Shown piece after piece: positions 15,317 to 23,434 of a stretch of DNA of 25,228 bases (positions within the stretch are counted from its first letter, which is position 1; every line of letters starts with the position of its first letter). The position numbers were made by a program, and so were the translations under genes. The stretch is from the NCBI GenBank assembly GCA_002384205.1, contig DGBH01000040.1:4879-30106 (forward strand), in the 5' to 3' direction. Source of the stretch: Bacteroidetes bacterium UBA4009 (lineage in GTDB: Bacteria; Bacteroidota; Bacteroidia; NS11-12g; UBA9320). The notes under the pieces are model-generated. The model did no database searches and was not told where the DNA came from. It was given only the letters and a program-made list of their open reading frames with translations.

Positions 15317-16384
15317 TTAAGTTAATTTTATATCTAAAGACACTTTAAATTCTGTTGCGGTGCTGGTCACTTCTAACACGTGTTGGTTAGGGTAAAGTAA
15401 ATTTAATCTTTTTTTAACGTTAATAAGGCCAATCCCTCCTTGGTATCCGCTTTGTTGACTTATTTCACTCCCCTGACTAGGCTTGCTATTAGCTATCTCA
15501 AAATGCAAGTCATCATCATGCGTTACTACTAATACTTTTACAAAGCCATTCGATCTATCTTTACCCAGACCATGCTTAAAACTATTTTCTACAAACGGAA
15601 TAAGTAGCATCGGAGCTATCTCGCAGGTATCGCTTTCGCCTTGTACTTCAATTTGCAAATCCATACGTTCCCCATGTCTTACTTTTTCTAACTCCAAGTA
15701 ACTCCACAAATACTTCAGCTCTTGCGTTAAACTCACTTTTTTTTCGCTCCCTTCATATAAGAGATAGCGAAGAATATCACTTAGTTTTAAAATTAAATCT
15801 GGGGTAAAATCAGATTTTTGAAGTGATAAGGCATAAATACTGTTTAAACTATTGAAGAGAAAATGAGGGTTAATTTGTGATTTAAGGTATTTAAGTTCTG
15901 TCTCTGCATTGAGCTTCTCTAGCACTTTGGCAAGGCGTTCTTTTTCGTACCAATGTTTCACTAATTTCAGACTCATAGTAATAGCCGTAGTATAAATTAT
16001 AGCCATGGCAGAAGTCAATAAAAATCGTAAAGAGAGTAGGGATAATTTATCCTCTGGACCAATAGTGTTAAGTGCTAAGAAAGCACCTGACTCCAACAAT
16101 GTACCTAATGAAATAGTAAGTGATATCGCCGCAAAATACTTCAGGTAATCTCTTTTTTGTAGAAAGACAGGAAAGAGAAAGTAGATATTAAAATAACTTA
16201 CCAGTGCATGTATCGCTACGATCACAAATGAGTTGAAATAAAAGTCTAACGTACTGCTTCCGGGGCTAAGCACATACACCCAAAATAAAAAATACACTAG
16301 CCAAAGTAGAATATGATGCATATTATACTTTGTAAGTTGCTTATAAAGCGTGCTGTTTATAAATGACTTTGCAGTGTGCTCCAT
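15317..16384 (-). CDS. LytS-type sensor histidine kinase
   Basis: A 355-residue membrane kinase partnering the LytTR regulator downstream. Four predicted membrane helices (about residues 24-40, 50-74, 82-106 and 119-140) form the sensor with almost no extracytoplasmic domain. A short coiled coil (about 146-168) leads to the His_kinase H-box KSQINPHFLFNSLNSIYAL (phosphoacceptor H174). The ATPase domain has the N-box PFVENSFKHG (263-272) and GGIGLINVKKRL (316-327). This is the compact 4-TM layout common in Bacteroidota and says little about the signal. A TATCTTTG box lies 12 nt before the ATG. Confidence 0.94.
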   Translation of the reverse strand: MEHTAKSFINSTLYKQLTKYNMHHILLWLVYFLFWVYVLSPGSSTLDFYFNSFVIVAIHALVSYFNIYFLFPVFLQKRDYLKYFAAISLTISLGTLLESGAFLALNTIGPEDKLSLLSLRFLLTSAMAIIYTTAITMSLKLVKHWYEKERLAKVLEKLNAETELKYLKSQINPHFLFNSLNSIYALSLQKSDFTPDLILKLSDILRYLLYEGSEKKVSLTQELKYLWSYLELEKVRHGERMDLQIEVQGESDTCEIAPMLLIPFVENSFKHGLGKDRSNGFVKVLVVTHDDDLHFEIANSKPSQGSEISQQSGYQGGIGLINVKKRLNLLYPNQHVLEVTSTATEFKVSLDIKLT

Positions 16385-16396
16385 TTTTATTCAAAC

Positions 16397-16404
16397 CAAA
16401 GATA
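16397..16404 (-). promoter_or_regulatory. Bacteroidota-type -7 box for the kinase-regulator-mazG operon
   Basis: The minus strand reads TATCTTTG, identical to the box before the SPT-like gene, 12 nt upstream of the kinase ATG at 16384. No -33 TTTG is evident at 19-21 bases. Confidence 0.45.
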
Positions 16405-16466
16405 AAACAAGAAATAAGATAATGGCTATGGCAGGGCTAAATGTCAACTAAATATCTACCAACCTA

Positions 16467-16706
16467 TTATTTATTAAAATACCGAAGAAGAGCATAACTC
16501 CAATCCAACACATTAACGCCTGTTTTAAAGTAGTTATTATCGTCCACATTGGTGGTAATATTATCTGTAGTCCTGTGCTTATCCTTTATACTTATACCCG
16601 ATGAAACTGCTAAAAAAGCAACGATATTAAGCACCACAAGTGCTACAATAATAAACGTAGATTTCGGTATAAATTTAGATTTTTTGAGCATAAAGTGACT
16701 TTGCAC
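16467..16706 (-). CDS. Small single-pass membrane protein, unknown
   Basis: A 79-residue protein I do not recognise. A lysine-rich N-terminus (LKKSKFIPKS) precedes one membrane helix (about residues 18-36, FIIVALVVLNIVAFLAVSS) and a polar, asparagine/threonine-rich tail ending in NVLDWSYALLRYFNK. By the positive-inside rule the tail would be outside the cytoplasm. The start could also be the second ATG, five codons in (16691). A TATATTCG promoter box lies 20 nt upstream, supporting a real gene. It stands 82 nt upstream of the LytS-type kinase on the same strand, so it could belong to that system, though that kinase has its own promoter box. Moderate confidence that it is expressed. Confidence 0.55.
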   Translation of the reverse strand: MQSHFMLKKSKFIPKSTFIIVALVVLNIVAFLAVSSGISIKDKHRTTDNITTNVDDNNYFKTGVNVLDWSYALLRYFNK

Positions 16707-16726
16707 GATTACTAATTATAGCTTTA

Positions 16727-16734
16727 CGAATATA
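16727..16734 (-). promoter_or_regulatory. Bacteroidota-type -7 box for the small membrane protein
   Basis: The minus strand reads TATATTCG, one base off TAnnTTTG, 20 nt before the ATG at 16706. The -33 region is weak. It is one half of a divergent promoter region, the other half being at 16820-16827. Confidence 0.35.
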
Positions 16735-16819
16735 GTGCCAAAAAGTTACGTTACCATTTTAGTCGGTAAATATGACAGATGTATCGGCAAAATGACCGGT
16801 TATATTATTTTTAATCGGA

Positions 16820-16827
16820 TACCTTTG
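16820..16827 (+). promoter_or_regulatory. Bacteroidota-type -7 box directly before the four-cysteine protein
   Basis: TACCTTTG is an exact TAnnTTTG match and ends only 4 nt before the ATG at 16832, predicting a leaderless mRNA. The -33 position (around 16796-16800) has no TTTG, so the promoter may be weak or need an activator. Confidence 0.45.
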
Positions 16828-16831
16828 CGTC

Positions 16832-17035
16832 ATGCAATTTATAGTAGTACTTGGATTAATTCTTACCCTTTTAACCATAGCTTTAATAGGTATGGCCGTT
16901 CGACTTTTTTTAGTAAAAAATGGAGAAGTCAGAGGCGGTTGTGCCGGTAAAAACCCCATGATGCAAGAAGAAGGAGTTGCGTGCACCATGTGTGGCGCAA
17001 TGCCTACCGAAGAATGTAAGAGCGAAGAGGCTTAA
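16832..17035 (+). CDS. Small four-cysteine membrane protein; candidate NqrM-type Na+-NQR maturation factor
   Basis: A 67-residue protein with one N-terminal membrane helix (about residues 3-28) and a short cytoplasmic tail holding four cysteines: C37 (GGCAG), C51 and C54 (ACTMC) and C62 (EEC). Proteobacterial NqrM (DUF539) has the same plan, a single membrane helix then four cysteines, and is needed to build the iron centre between NqrD and NqrE. The spacing here differs from NqrM, and Bacteroidota homologues are usually labelled only 'membrane or secreted protein'. In Vibrio, nqrM follows nqrF and apbE; here the nqr-apbE cluster begins 2 kb away on the opposite strand. The role is therefore inferred from architecture and neighbourhood. 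That the gene is real is well supported by the promoter box and composition. Confidence 0.7.
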   Translation: MQFIVVLGLILTLLTIALIGMAVRLFLVKNGEVRGGCAGKNPMMQEEGVACTMCGAMPTEECKSEEA

Positions 17036-17038
17036 TAA

Positions 17039-17584
17039 CTAAAACCTAAATCTATATTGCAAGCCTAAATAAGGATACGAAACATCGCGTAAAGGGACAT
17101 CACACTCGTAACTAAACGGTAAATATTCTAATTCTTCTACTTGATCAAAACCTTGTCCAAAGCTTATGCGCACAAACGGCTGAACAGTTAACCTATCGCT
17201 TAAAAATTTCCGTTTGAGCTGATAGTGCAATCCAATGCCCTCTTCCAGCACGAATTTTCCGTGACACGGAACAGGCATTGGACCAATATCTTTGTAGCCG
17301 GTTTGAAAATCTCCAAATCTACCCTGGATAGTTGCATCTATGCCCCAACCACTGGCCAAGGTGTATCCCAACTGGTATCCTACTCCTACGTTTCGCTGAT
17401 CAGAGGCTGCTTTGTCATAGCTAAGGTATAACGAGTGGGTGTAGGTATTTACTTTATAGGAAACACCGAGTACTTGGCGCACAGTCGTATATAAGTATTT
17501 CGATTCCCCAAAGAGTTCAAATGAACTTTGAGCACCAGAAGCGCCTGCAAGTATTAGGGCAAAAAGAACTAGAGGATATCTCAT
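17039..17584 (-). CDS. Hypothetical outer-membrane beta-barrel-like protein
   Basis: A 181-residue protein with a Sec signal (residues 1-18, LALILAGASGAQS-like). The mature part alternates polar and hydrophobic residues in short strands separated by glycine turns (YLYTTVRQVLGVSYKVNTYTHSL, NVGVGYQLGYTLASGWGIDATIQGRFG in parts, LGLQYRFRF at the end). The terminal phenylalanine and the preceding alternating pattern are the usual BAM recognition signal, so an 8-stranded outer-membrane barrel is likely. Two cysteines (about 105 and 162) might pair. No specific family is recognised. It follows peptidase T on the same strand after 45 nt and converges with the four-cysteine gene, with 3 nt between them. 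Confidence 0.75.
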   Translation of the reverse strand: MRYPLVLFALILAGASGAQSSFELFGESKYLYTTVRQVLGVSYKVNTYTHSLYLSYDKAASDQRNVGVGYQLGYTLASGWGIDATIQGRFGDFQTGYKDIGPMPVPCHGKFVLEEGIGLHYQLKRKFLSDRLTVQPFVRISFGQGFDQVEELEYLPFSYECDVPLRDVSYPYLGLQYRFRF

Positions 17585-17629
17585 TTACGCTTAACGAGTA
17601 AAAATAGGGGATAGTATCAATTCCATGTA

Positions 17630-18877
17630 TCAAGCCTTCTCTTCATACACCTGCACCAACTCGATACAGGTTTTTATCGCAGCTTCCATGTCTTGCACGC
17701 TCACATATTCGTGTTTGCCGTGTATGGCCATTTCACCGGTAAAAAGATTCGGACATGGTAAACCCATAAACGATAAGCGTGAGCCATCCGTACCTCCACG
17801 AACAAGGTCTTGTCTAGGTTTTATGCCCACACGATGCATTGCCTCTACCGCATATTCTTCTATATAGGGTTTGGTATCTAGTACTTCTCGCATATTGCGA
17901 TATTGTTCCTTTATTCTAGTTTCATATCTAGCACCTGGAAATCGGGCTATAGTTGCTTCAGCTAGTTCAATCAATACTGCCTGATGATTCTCCAAATTAG
18001 CAGTAGTGAAATCTCGTATTAAGAAATCGACACTCGCTGTTTCCAACTGTCCTTTCAAGTTATATGGATGAACAAACCCTTCAGATCCACTGGTTGTTTC
18101 TGGCGAAAAACCTGTTGCAGGCAAGGATTCCATAAAATGACTGATAACTTTTACAGCATTCACCATTTTACCTTTTGCATACCCTGGGTGAGCACTTATC
18201 CCATGAAAAGTGATGGTCATTGCATTCGCCGAAAACGTGTCTCCTTCGAGAGACCCTCTGGGCCCTCCATCTAAAGTATAGCCAACATCGGCATTCAGTT
18301 TTTTCATGTCCAGCATTTCTACTCCCCTGCCTACTTCTTCATCTGGTGTAAAGAGAATACGGATGTCTCCGTGCTTAATTGCTGGATTGTTTACCAACTC
18401 TGCCGCCAGTTGCATTATGATGGACACACCAGCTTTATCGTCTGCTCCAAGAAGGGTGTTCCCACTTGCTGTGATTATATCGTCTCCGATACGTTCTGAT
18501 AAATACTTATGTTGTGCGATGGTAATAACCTGAGTAGTATCGTCTGGCAAGATGATATCTTGACCTTGATAATTAGCATGAAGTATGGGCCTAACGTCTG
18601 TGCCACTGCAATCTGGCGCTGTATCCACATGAGAACAGAAGCAAATTGTTTCGATATTCTCTTTTGCAGAAGTACTCGGCAATGTACCAAACACATAACC
18701 GTGCTCATCCATATAGGCATCATCAACACCCATAGACAATAATTCTTCTACCAGTATTTTGCTTAAATTTTTCTGCTTTTCTGTACTTGGAAACGAGACG
18801 CTATTGGGGTCACTTTGTGTGTCTATTTGCACATAACGCATAAAGCGTTCGGCTACATTTTTGGCTAGGTCGTTCAT
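17630..18877 (-). CDS. pepT: Peptidase T (tripeptide aminopeptidase, M20B)
   Basis: Cytosolic dizinc aminopeptidase that removes the N-terminal residue of tripeptides. The 415-residue length matches the family (E. coli about 408). Seen: FCSHVDTAPD (80-89; zinc ligand H83, catalytic D85), GNTLLGADDKAG (139-150; bridging D146), FTPDEEVGRG (176-185; catalytic E180 and ligand E181), YTLDGGPRG (200-208; ligand D203), the lid-domain ISAHPGYAKG (227-236) and RGGTDGSRLSF with the final ligand histidine in IHGKHEYVS (385-393). All active-site residues are present. A near-match to a -7 box (TTACTTTG, about 18895-18902, minus) lies just upstream; downstream is the barrel-like gene. Confidence 0.96.
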   Translation of the reverse strand: MNDLAKNVAERFMRYVQIDTQSDPNSVSFPSTEKQKNLSKILVEELLSMGVDDAYMDEHGYVFGTLPSTSAKENIETICFCSHVDTAPDCSGTDVRPILHANYQGQDIILPDDTTQVITIAQHKYLSERIGDDIITASGNTLLGADDKAGVSIIMQLAAELVNNPAIKHGDIRILFTPDEEVGRGVEMLDMKKLNADVGYTLDGGPRGSLEGDTFSANAMTITFHGISAHPGYAKGKMVNAVKVISHFMESLPATGFSPETTSGSEGFVHPYNLKGQLETASVDFLIRDFTTANLENHQAVLIELAEATIARFPGARYETRIKEQYRNMREVLDTKPYIEEYAVEAMHRVGIKPRQDLVRGGTDGSRLSFMGLPCPNLFTGEMAIHGKHEYVSVQDMEAAIKTCIELVQVYEEKA

Positions 18878-19003
18878 GCTTTGTTATAAATTAAAACAAA
18901 GTAAACGATTATTTTTTGTTCTAATCTATTCTAGTAAAAACATATTAGGATGAGAGGTTTTTCCCCGGTTGCGTTATCAAAGAATAAGTAAGTACCCTAA
19001 ACT

Positions 19004-20032
19004 TTATTCTACGTAAACGCCCTTGAGTGAAGTTCCATCGTCATAAATAAAATAGGCCGAAAGACTCTTATTTGCTTTTATAAGCTTAGTTGCCTCATCC
19101 AGACCCAAGACCATACAAGCAGTAGCATACGCATCTGCTACGGCACAATAATCATGTAGAACACTTGCACTTTTTAATGTACTAATAACCGGCTTACCAC
19201 TTCTAGGATCTAGTGTATGACCAATAATATCACCATTAACTTCATAAAAATTTTGGTAATTTCCACTCGTAGCTAAAGATACGTTCTCTAACTCAAGAAC
19301 AGTAAAGAAGTCTGAAGGATTTGCATTGATTATTGGAGTATTTACGCCCACCTTCCAAAATGTTCCTTCTTCATTCTTTCCTTTCACTCTAAGTTCTCCA
19401 CCCACCTCTACCATAAAATTAGTTACTCCGTTGGTTTCTAAATAGAGCGCAATAATATCTACTAAATAACCTTTGGCTATAGCGTTAAAATTAACGGAAA
19501 CTAACGAATCTAGTTTAAATGGATTACCCTTATCATTAAACTGTATTTTATCCATCCCTTGATGCATTTTGCACTCTTCAACATCTGAATCCTTCATAAA
19601 AACTCCATCCTTTTTAGCCTTGTTATACACTTCAAAGAGGGCTGCCGCAGAGGGATCAAATGCGCCTAATGTTTCTTGGGTAATTGTTTTAGATAAACTC
19701 AGCATCTCTATAAAATGCTGCATATCGTCAGAAAAATGAGCGAACTCTGACGGGATTTTCCAAATAGAATCGGAATTTGAATTGAATGCCGTAACCATCG
19801 AATTAACTTGATACGTGGATAATCCGTGATTTACCGCAAACGTTATGGAATCAATCTTTTGGGATAAGTTTTTAATCTTGTTACCCAAATAGGAAACATG
19901 ATATGTTGTTCCAATGGCATTGCCTTCAGTTCTATTGGTTACTATTTTTTCATCATTACTACAAGACTCCAGTATCGCTAGCACAAAAAAAAGGCAGATG
20001 ACTCTGCCTTTCGTTTTATAGTTTAACTTCAT
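19004..20032 (-). CDS. apbE: FAD:protein FMN transferase ApbE (lipoprotein)
   Basis: Mg2+-dependent flavin transferase that attaches FMN from FAD to threonine in exported or membrane targets, here most likely NqrB and NqrC. The 342-residue protein has a lipoprotein signal with lipobox LESC (Cys24), so it works on the outer face of the inner membrane. Seen: NAIGTTYHVSYLG (38-50), the FDPSAAALFEVYN region, NFNAIAKGYLVD, EVGGELRVKG, GNYQNFYEVNGDIIGHTLDPRSGKP and ADAYATACMVLG with the metal-binding aspartate. It follows nqrF by 21 nt, as in many nqr operons. Unusually, codons 8-16, inside the signal peptide, form a near-perfect intrinsic terminator hairpin on the mRNA strand (19985-20011), so readthrough from nqr should depend on translation. 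Confidence 0.96.
   Translation of the reverse strand: MKLNYKTKGRVICLFFVLAILESCSNDEKIVTNRTEGNAIGTTYHVSYLGNKIKNLSQKIDSITFAVNHGLSTYQVNSMVTAFNSNSDSIWKIPSEFAHFSDDMQHFIEMLSLSKTITQETLGAFDPSAAALFEVYNKAKKDGVFMKDSDVEECKMHQGMDKIQFNDKGNPFKLDSLVSVNFNAIAKGYLVDIIALYLETNGVTNFMVEVGGELRVKGKNEEGTFWKVGVNTPIINANPSDFFTVLELENVSLATSGNYQNFYEVNGDIIGHTLDPRSGKPVISTLKSASVLHDYCAVADAYATACMVLGLDEATKLIKANKSLSAYFIYDDGTSLKGVYVE
19985..20011 (-). terminator. Intrinsic terminator inside the apbE coding sequence
   Basis: On the transcribed (minus) sense: AAAGGCAGA (20011-20003), loop GTCA (20002-19999), TCTGCCTTT (19998-19990), with a T8 run at 19992-19985. That is a perfect 9-bp stem with a 4-nt loop and a U tract, a textbook Rho-independent terminator. 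It lies 43-69 nt after the nqrF stop and covers apbE codons 8-16. It probably ends part or all of the nqr transcript and may attenuate apbE. Confidence 0.8.
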
Positions 20033-20053
20033 TTGAATTCTTTGTTGAATAAA

Positions 20054-21376
20054 TTAGCCACCGAAATCATCAAATGCTACATTTTCCGGAGGAACACCCC
20101 AATCATCACACATCTTAAGTACCGCTTGATTCATTAGTGGAGGTCCACAGAAATAGAATTCAATATCTTCTGGAGCTTCGTGCTTAGTAAGGTACTCATC
20201 TATCACCGCTTGATGTACGAAACCAGAGAAACCATCTCCCTTATCATCATTTATGTCTGTCTTAGTTACCCAATTATCGTCTGGTGTAGCATCCGAAAGA
20301 ACTACAAAGAATTTGAAATTAGAAAACTCTTCAGCTATTTTATTGAAGTGATCTAGATAAAACAACTCTCTCTTGCTTCTTCCTCCATACCAATACGTTA
20401 CTTTTCTACCAGTCTTCAACGTATGAAATAAATGGAATAGATGTGAACGCATAGGCGCCATTCCTGCTCCACCTCCAATGTAAAGCATTTCTGCTCCGGT
20501 TTCTTTTATAAAGAACTCACCGTAAGGACCAGAAATAGTAACCTTATCCCCTGGTTTACACCCAAAAACATACGAAGAACAAATACCTGGATTTACATCC
20601 ATCCATTTATTATTTTTTCTATCCCATGGCGGGGTAGCGATACGAATGTTTAGTATTACGATATTCCCCTCTGCTGGGTGATTGGCCATAGAGTAAGCTC
20701 TAAAAATAGGCTCATCATTTATCATTTTAAGATCCCAAAGTGCATATTTATCCCATTCAGATTTAAAATCCATAGGGTCTCTACCCAATGCTACCAACTC
20801 TGGATGAGCAGTAATATCAATAGTACTAAAGTCTACTTCTATTGGTGGAACATCAACTTGTATATATCCTCCGGCTTCAAAATCAAGATGCTCTTCTTCT
20901 GGAAGTCTAACTACAAATTCTTTGATAAATGAAGCTACGTTGTAGTTCGAAACTACTGTACAATCCCATTTTTTAATCCCAAAAACTTCCTCTGGAACTT
21001 CAACTACCATATTCTCTTTTACCTTAACTTGGCAAGCGAGTCTCCAATTATCTTTTTGATCTTTACGTTTAATATGTCCTGTTTCTGTAGGAAGTATATC
21101 TCCACCGCCAGACATAACTTGGCATTTACACATCGCGCAAGTGCCACCTCCACCGCAAGCAGAAGGTAAAAATAGATTTGCTTGTTGTAAGGCACCTAAG
21201 AGTGTACCACCTGCTTCAACTTCTACTTCTCTTTCTCCATTTATGGTCAGCTTTACTGCTCCAGAGTTCACTAATCTTTTAGCCGCAACTACAAGCATAG
21301 TTACCAATAGAATAATAACGAGCGTAAATACTACTGCTGCAAGTATGATTACTGTTTGATTTATTGCTAATAACAT
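20054..21376 (-). CDS. nqrF: Na+-translocating NADH:quinone reductase subunit F
   Basis: Electron-entry subunit of Na+-NQR: takes a hydride from NADH to FAD and passes electrons through a 2Fe-2S cluster to the membrane part. The 440 residues comprise an N-terminal membrane helix (about 8-31), a ferredoxin domain with cluster cysteines C74, C80, C83 ([10 protein letters not shown]) and C115, an FAD domain with RAYSMAN (226-232) and an NAD domain with GGGAGMAP (301-308) and CGPPLM (410-415), ending in DDFGG, whose phenylalanine stacks on the flavin. It is somewhat longer than Vibrio NqrF (about 407); the extra residues lie in the FAD domain (about 183-220), as in other Bacteroidota. It is the last nqr gene, 14 nt after nqrE and 21 nt before apbE. 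Confidence 0.97.
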   Translation of the reverse strand: MLLAINQTVIILAAVVFTLVIILLVTMLVVAAKRLVNSGAVKLTINGEREVEVEAGGTLLGALQQANLFLPSACGGGGTCAMCKCQVMSGGGDILPTETGHIKRKDQKDNWRLACQVKVKENMVVEVPEEVFGIKKWDCTVVSNYNVASFIKEFVVRLPEEEHLDFEAGGYIQVDVPPIEVDFSTIDITAHPELVALGRDPMDFKSEWDKYALWDLKMINDEPIFRAYSMANHPAEGNIVILNIRIATPPWDRKNNKWMDVNPGICSSYVFGCKPGDKVTISGPYGEFFIKETGAEMLYIGGGAGMAPMRSHLFHLFHTLKTGRKVTYWYGGRSKRELFYLDHFNKIAEEFSNFKFFVVLSDATPDDNWVTKTDINDDKGDGFSGFVHQAVIDEYLTKHEAPEDIEFYFCGPPLMNQAVLKMCDDWGVPPENVAFDDFGG

Positions 21377-21390
21377 CTTTCTAACTTATC

Positions 21391-22011
21391 TTAAAATGGA
21401 AGTTTAAATCCTGCAAAACTCATAAAGCCAAAGGCCATAAGGCCTACGACGATAAACGTAATTCCCAATCCTCTTAATGGCTTAGGCACATCACTATATG
21501 CCATTTTTTCTCTAATAGCGGCAAGCGATACTACTGCCAAAAACCATCCAACACCCGAACCAATACCAAATGTGGTGGCTTCTGCTAGATTATACTCACG
21601 CGTAGGTAAGAATAATGCAGCACCTAGTATTGAGCAATTTACCGCAATAAGAGGCAAGAATATGCCCAACGCATTGTATAGTGATGGTGAGAATTTCTCT
21701 ACAATCATTTCTATTAATTGCACAAACGCTGCAACAATTGCGATGAATACAATAAATTTAAGTACTTCCAAATCTACGTCAGCTAAACTTTCACTTACCC
21801 ACGTTAATGCACCTTCTTTTAATAAATAATTATAGGCTACCCAGTTAAGTGGAACTGTAATGGCTAGTACAAAAATTACGGCGGCACCTAGCCCTGTAGC
21901 TGTTTTATATTTTTTGGATACAGCTAAGTATGAACACATACCTAAGAAATAAGCAAAAATCATATTGTCAATGAAGATTGACTTTACGAATATGTTTAAT
22001 AAATTTTCCAT
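21391..22011 (-). CDS. nqrE: Na+-NQR subunit E
   Basis: Six-helix inner-membrane subunit that with NqrD forms a pseudosymmetric pair holding an iron centre in the membrane, on the electron path from NqrF to NqrC. The 206-residue protein matches the family closely. The two cysteine ligands are present: C26 in [13 protein letters not shown] and C126 in [11 protein letters not shown]. Other family features seen are [27 protein letters not shown] and [11 protein letters not shown]. The gene is 24 nt after nqrD and 14 nt before nqrF on the same transcript. The charge pattern and helix count are normal, and nothing suggests loss of function. Confidence 0.97.
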   Translation of the reverse strand: MENLLNIFVKSIFIDNMIFAYFLGMCSYLAVSKKYKTATGLGAAVIFVLAITVPLNWVAYNYLLKEGALTWVSESLADVDLEVLKFIVFIAIVAAFVQLIEMIVEKFSPSLYNALGIFLPLIAVNCSILGAALFLPTREYNLAEATTFGIGSGVGWFLAVVSLAAIREKMAYSDVPKPLRGLGITFIVVGLMAFGFMSFAGFKLPF

Positions 22012-22035
22012 TTTTTACAATCTTTAATTTTACAA

Positions 22036-22695
22036 TTAATCTTCTACATAACCGCTTCTTGCACGGAGTATCCAGATGATAACACCCAAAATGATACATG
22101 CAGCTGCTGGAGTTGCAAAGAACCCATTAGCAGTATACCACGCTTTATCCAACACTTGAAATCCAAATAATTTACCAGCTCCCAATAATTCTCTCACAAA
22201 CGCAATGGCAATAATTATCCAAGCGTATCCAAGGGAGTTACCAAAACCATCCAATAGTGAATCCCATGGTTTGTTGCCCATGGCAAATGCTTCTAGACGC
22301 CCCATAACGATACAGTTGGTAATAATAAGACCTACAAAAACCGAAAGAGCTTTTGATTGCTCGTAAGCAAAAGCTCTAAGTGTTTGATCTACCGTAGCCA
22401 CTAATGTAGCTACAACTACTAATTGAACGATAATTCTAATTCTATTTGGTATCGTATTTCTAAGTGCCGAGATTACAACGTTAGCCATCATTACTACAAA
22501 CATTACGGCAAATGCCATAATAAGAGTTCCTTGTAATGCAATAGTTACGGCAAGAGCTGAACATATTCCTAATACTTGTATGGTAATAGGATTGTCGCTA
22601 TCCATAGGATTGCTAACCAAAGATTTACGTTTTTTAGAAAAAAGGGCTTCTGTCTCCTTTTTCACTTCTACTTTTTCGATTACTTCTGTGCTCAT
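22036..22695 (-). CDS. nqrD: Na+-NQR subunit D
   Basis: Six-helix membrane partner of NqrE. The 219-residue protein has the ligand cysteines C45 (VLGICSALAVT) and C128 (IITNCIVMGRLEAFAMGNKPWDS, split motif) that complete the NqrD/NqrE iron centre. PNRIRIIVQLVVVATLVATVDQ and LGAGKLFGFQV are also typical. The N-terminus, about 20 lysine/glutamate-rich residues (VIEKVEVKKETEALFSKKRK), precedes the conserved core and is longer than in Vibrio NqrD (about 210 residues). The ATG is one base from the nqrC stop, so translation is probably coupled. Confidence 0.97.
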   Translation of the reverse strand: MSTEVIEKVEVKKETEALFSKKRKSLVSNPMDSDNPITIQVLGICSALAVTIALQGTLIMAFAVMFVVMMANVVISALRNTIPNRIRIIVQLVVVATLVATVDQTLRAFAYEQSKALSVFVGLIITNCIVMGRLEAFAMGNKPWDSLLDGFGNSLGYAWIIIAIAFVRELLGAGKLFGFQVLDKAWYTANGFFATPAAACIILGVIIWILRARSGYVED

Positions 22696-22696
22696 A

Positions 22697-23434
22697 TTAT
22701 TTCTTTTTAGTAACTAAGTACGATTGATATAAGGTCATATATGCGTCAAGCATAGCATTTACACCGGTTCCAGTGATAGTTGCACCACTCATACCATCTA
22801 CTTTTTGAGGTTCTTCATCAAAATTATTTCCTTCTCCTTTTTGAAAATCAGGTGCATTTATTGAACTTGCTTCGAAGGCTAATTTCTTACCTTTAAATCT
22901 TTCTTGAACTTCAGCATCCGTTATTCTTGCACCTAATCCTGGAGTTTCACCTTTATGGTCAAACACAATACCTTCAATAGTTTCGGCATCTCCATCTATA
23001 GCCACATAAGCCCAGATATTATCCCAAAGTCCGTTTCCGTAAGTTGGTAATACATAAGACTCCACTTCTGATGGATTATCTTTTTTACCTACCACATATA
23101 CGGGAAGGATTCGATCAGCTGCTGGTTTTTTATACTCTTTAAAAATAGAAAGCTTAGCTTCATCTGCTTCAACTGATTCCCCTTTTGAATTGATTGTCTC
23201 AACCTTAACCACTTGGTCGTAAAGTTCAGTAATCTTTGGATCTGTCATCCCATTAAGGCTATTTGATCCAAGGCCTGCTCTAAGAATAAACTTTTGTTTT
23301 TCTACGAGCATGGCGGCCTTTTGTTTTTCCTTTAGTCCTTCGGACACAAAAGCTAGTAATGTACCGCAAACTAGGGTTAGTAATATGGCATATCCGAAGA
23401 TATACCCGTTTGAATTTCTGTTAAGCTTTGACAC
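22697..23434 (-). CDS. nqrC: Na+-NQR subunit C (covalent FMN)
   Basis: Subunit with one N-terminal membrane helix (about residues 10-31) and an extracytoplasmic FMN-binding domain. The flavinylation motif is SGATITGTGV at 216-225; FMN is joined by phosphodiester bond to T219, the reaction ApbE catalyses. Other family landmarks: YGNGLWDNIWAYVAID (132-147), GIVFDHKGETPGLGARI (155-171) and KVDGMSGAT. The 245-residue length is normal. The start overlaps the end of nqrB by 14 nt, and nqrD begins one base after its stop. Confidence 0.97.
   Translation of the reverse strand: MSKLNRNSNGYIFGYAILLTLVCGTLLAFVSEGLKEKQKAAMLVEKQKFILRAGLGSNSLNGMTDPKITELYDQVVKVETINSKGESVEADEAKLSIFKEYKKPAADRILPVYVVGKKDNPSEVESYVLPTYGNGLWDNIWAYVAIDGDAETIEGIVFDHKGETPGLGARITDAEVQERFKGKKLAFEASSINAPDFQKGEGNNFDEEPQKVDGMSGATITGTGVNAMLDAYMTLYQSYLVTKKK

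Noticed and set aside
16735..16989. Overlapping open frames on both strands around the four-cysteine gene
   Set aside because: Out of frame with or antisense to the gene at 16832-17035, and they run through the divergent promoters.
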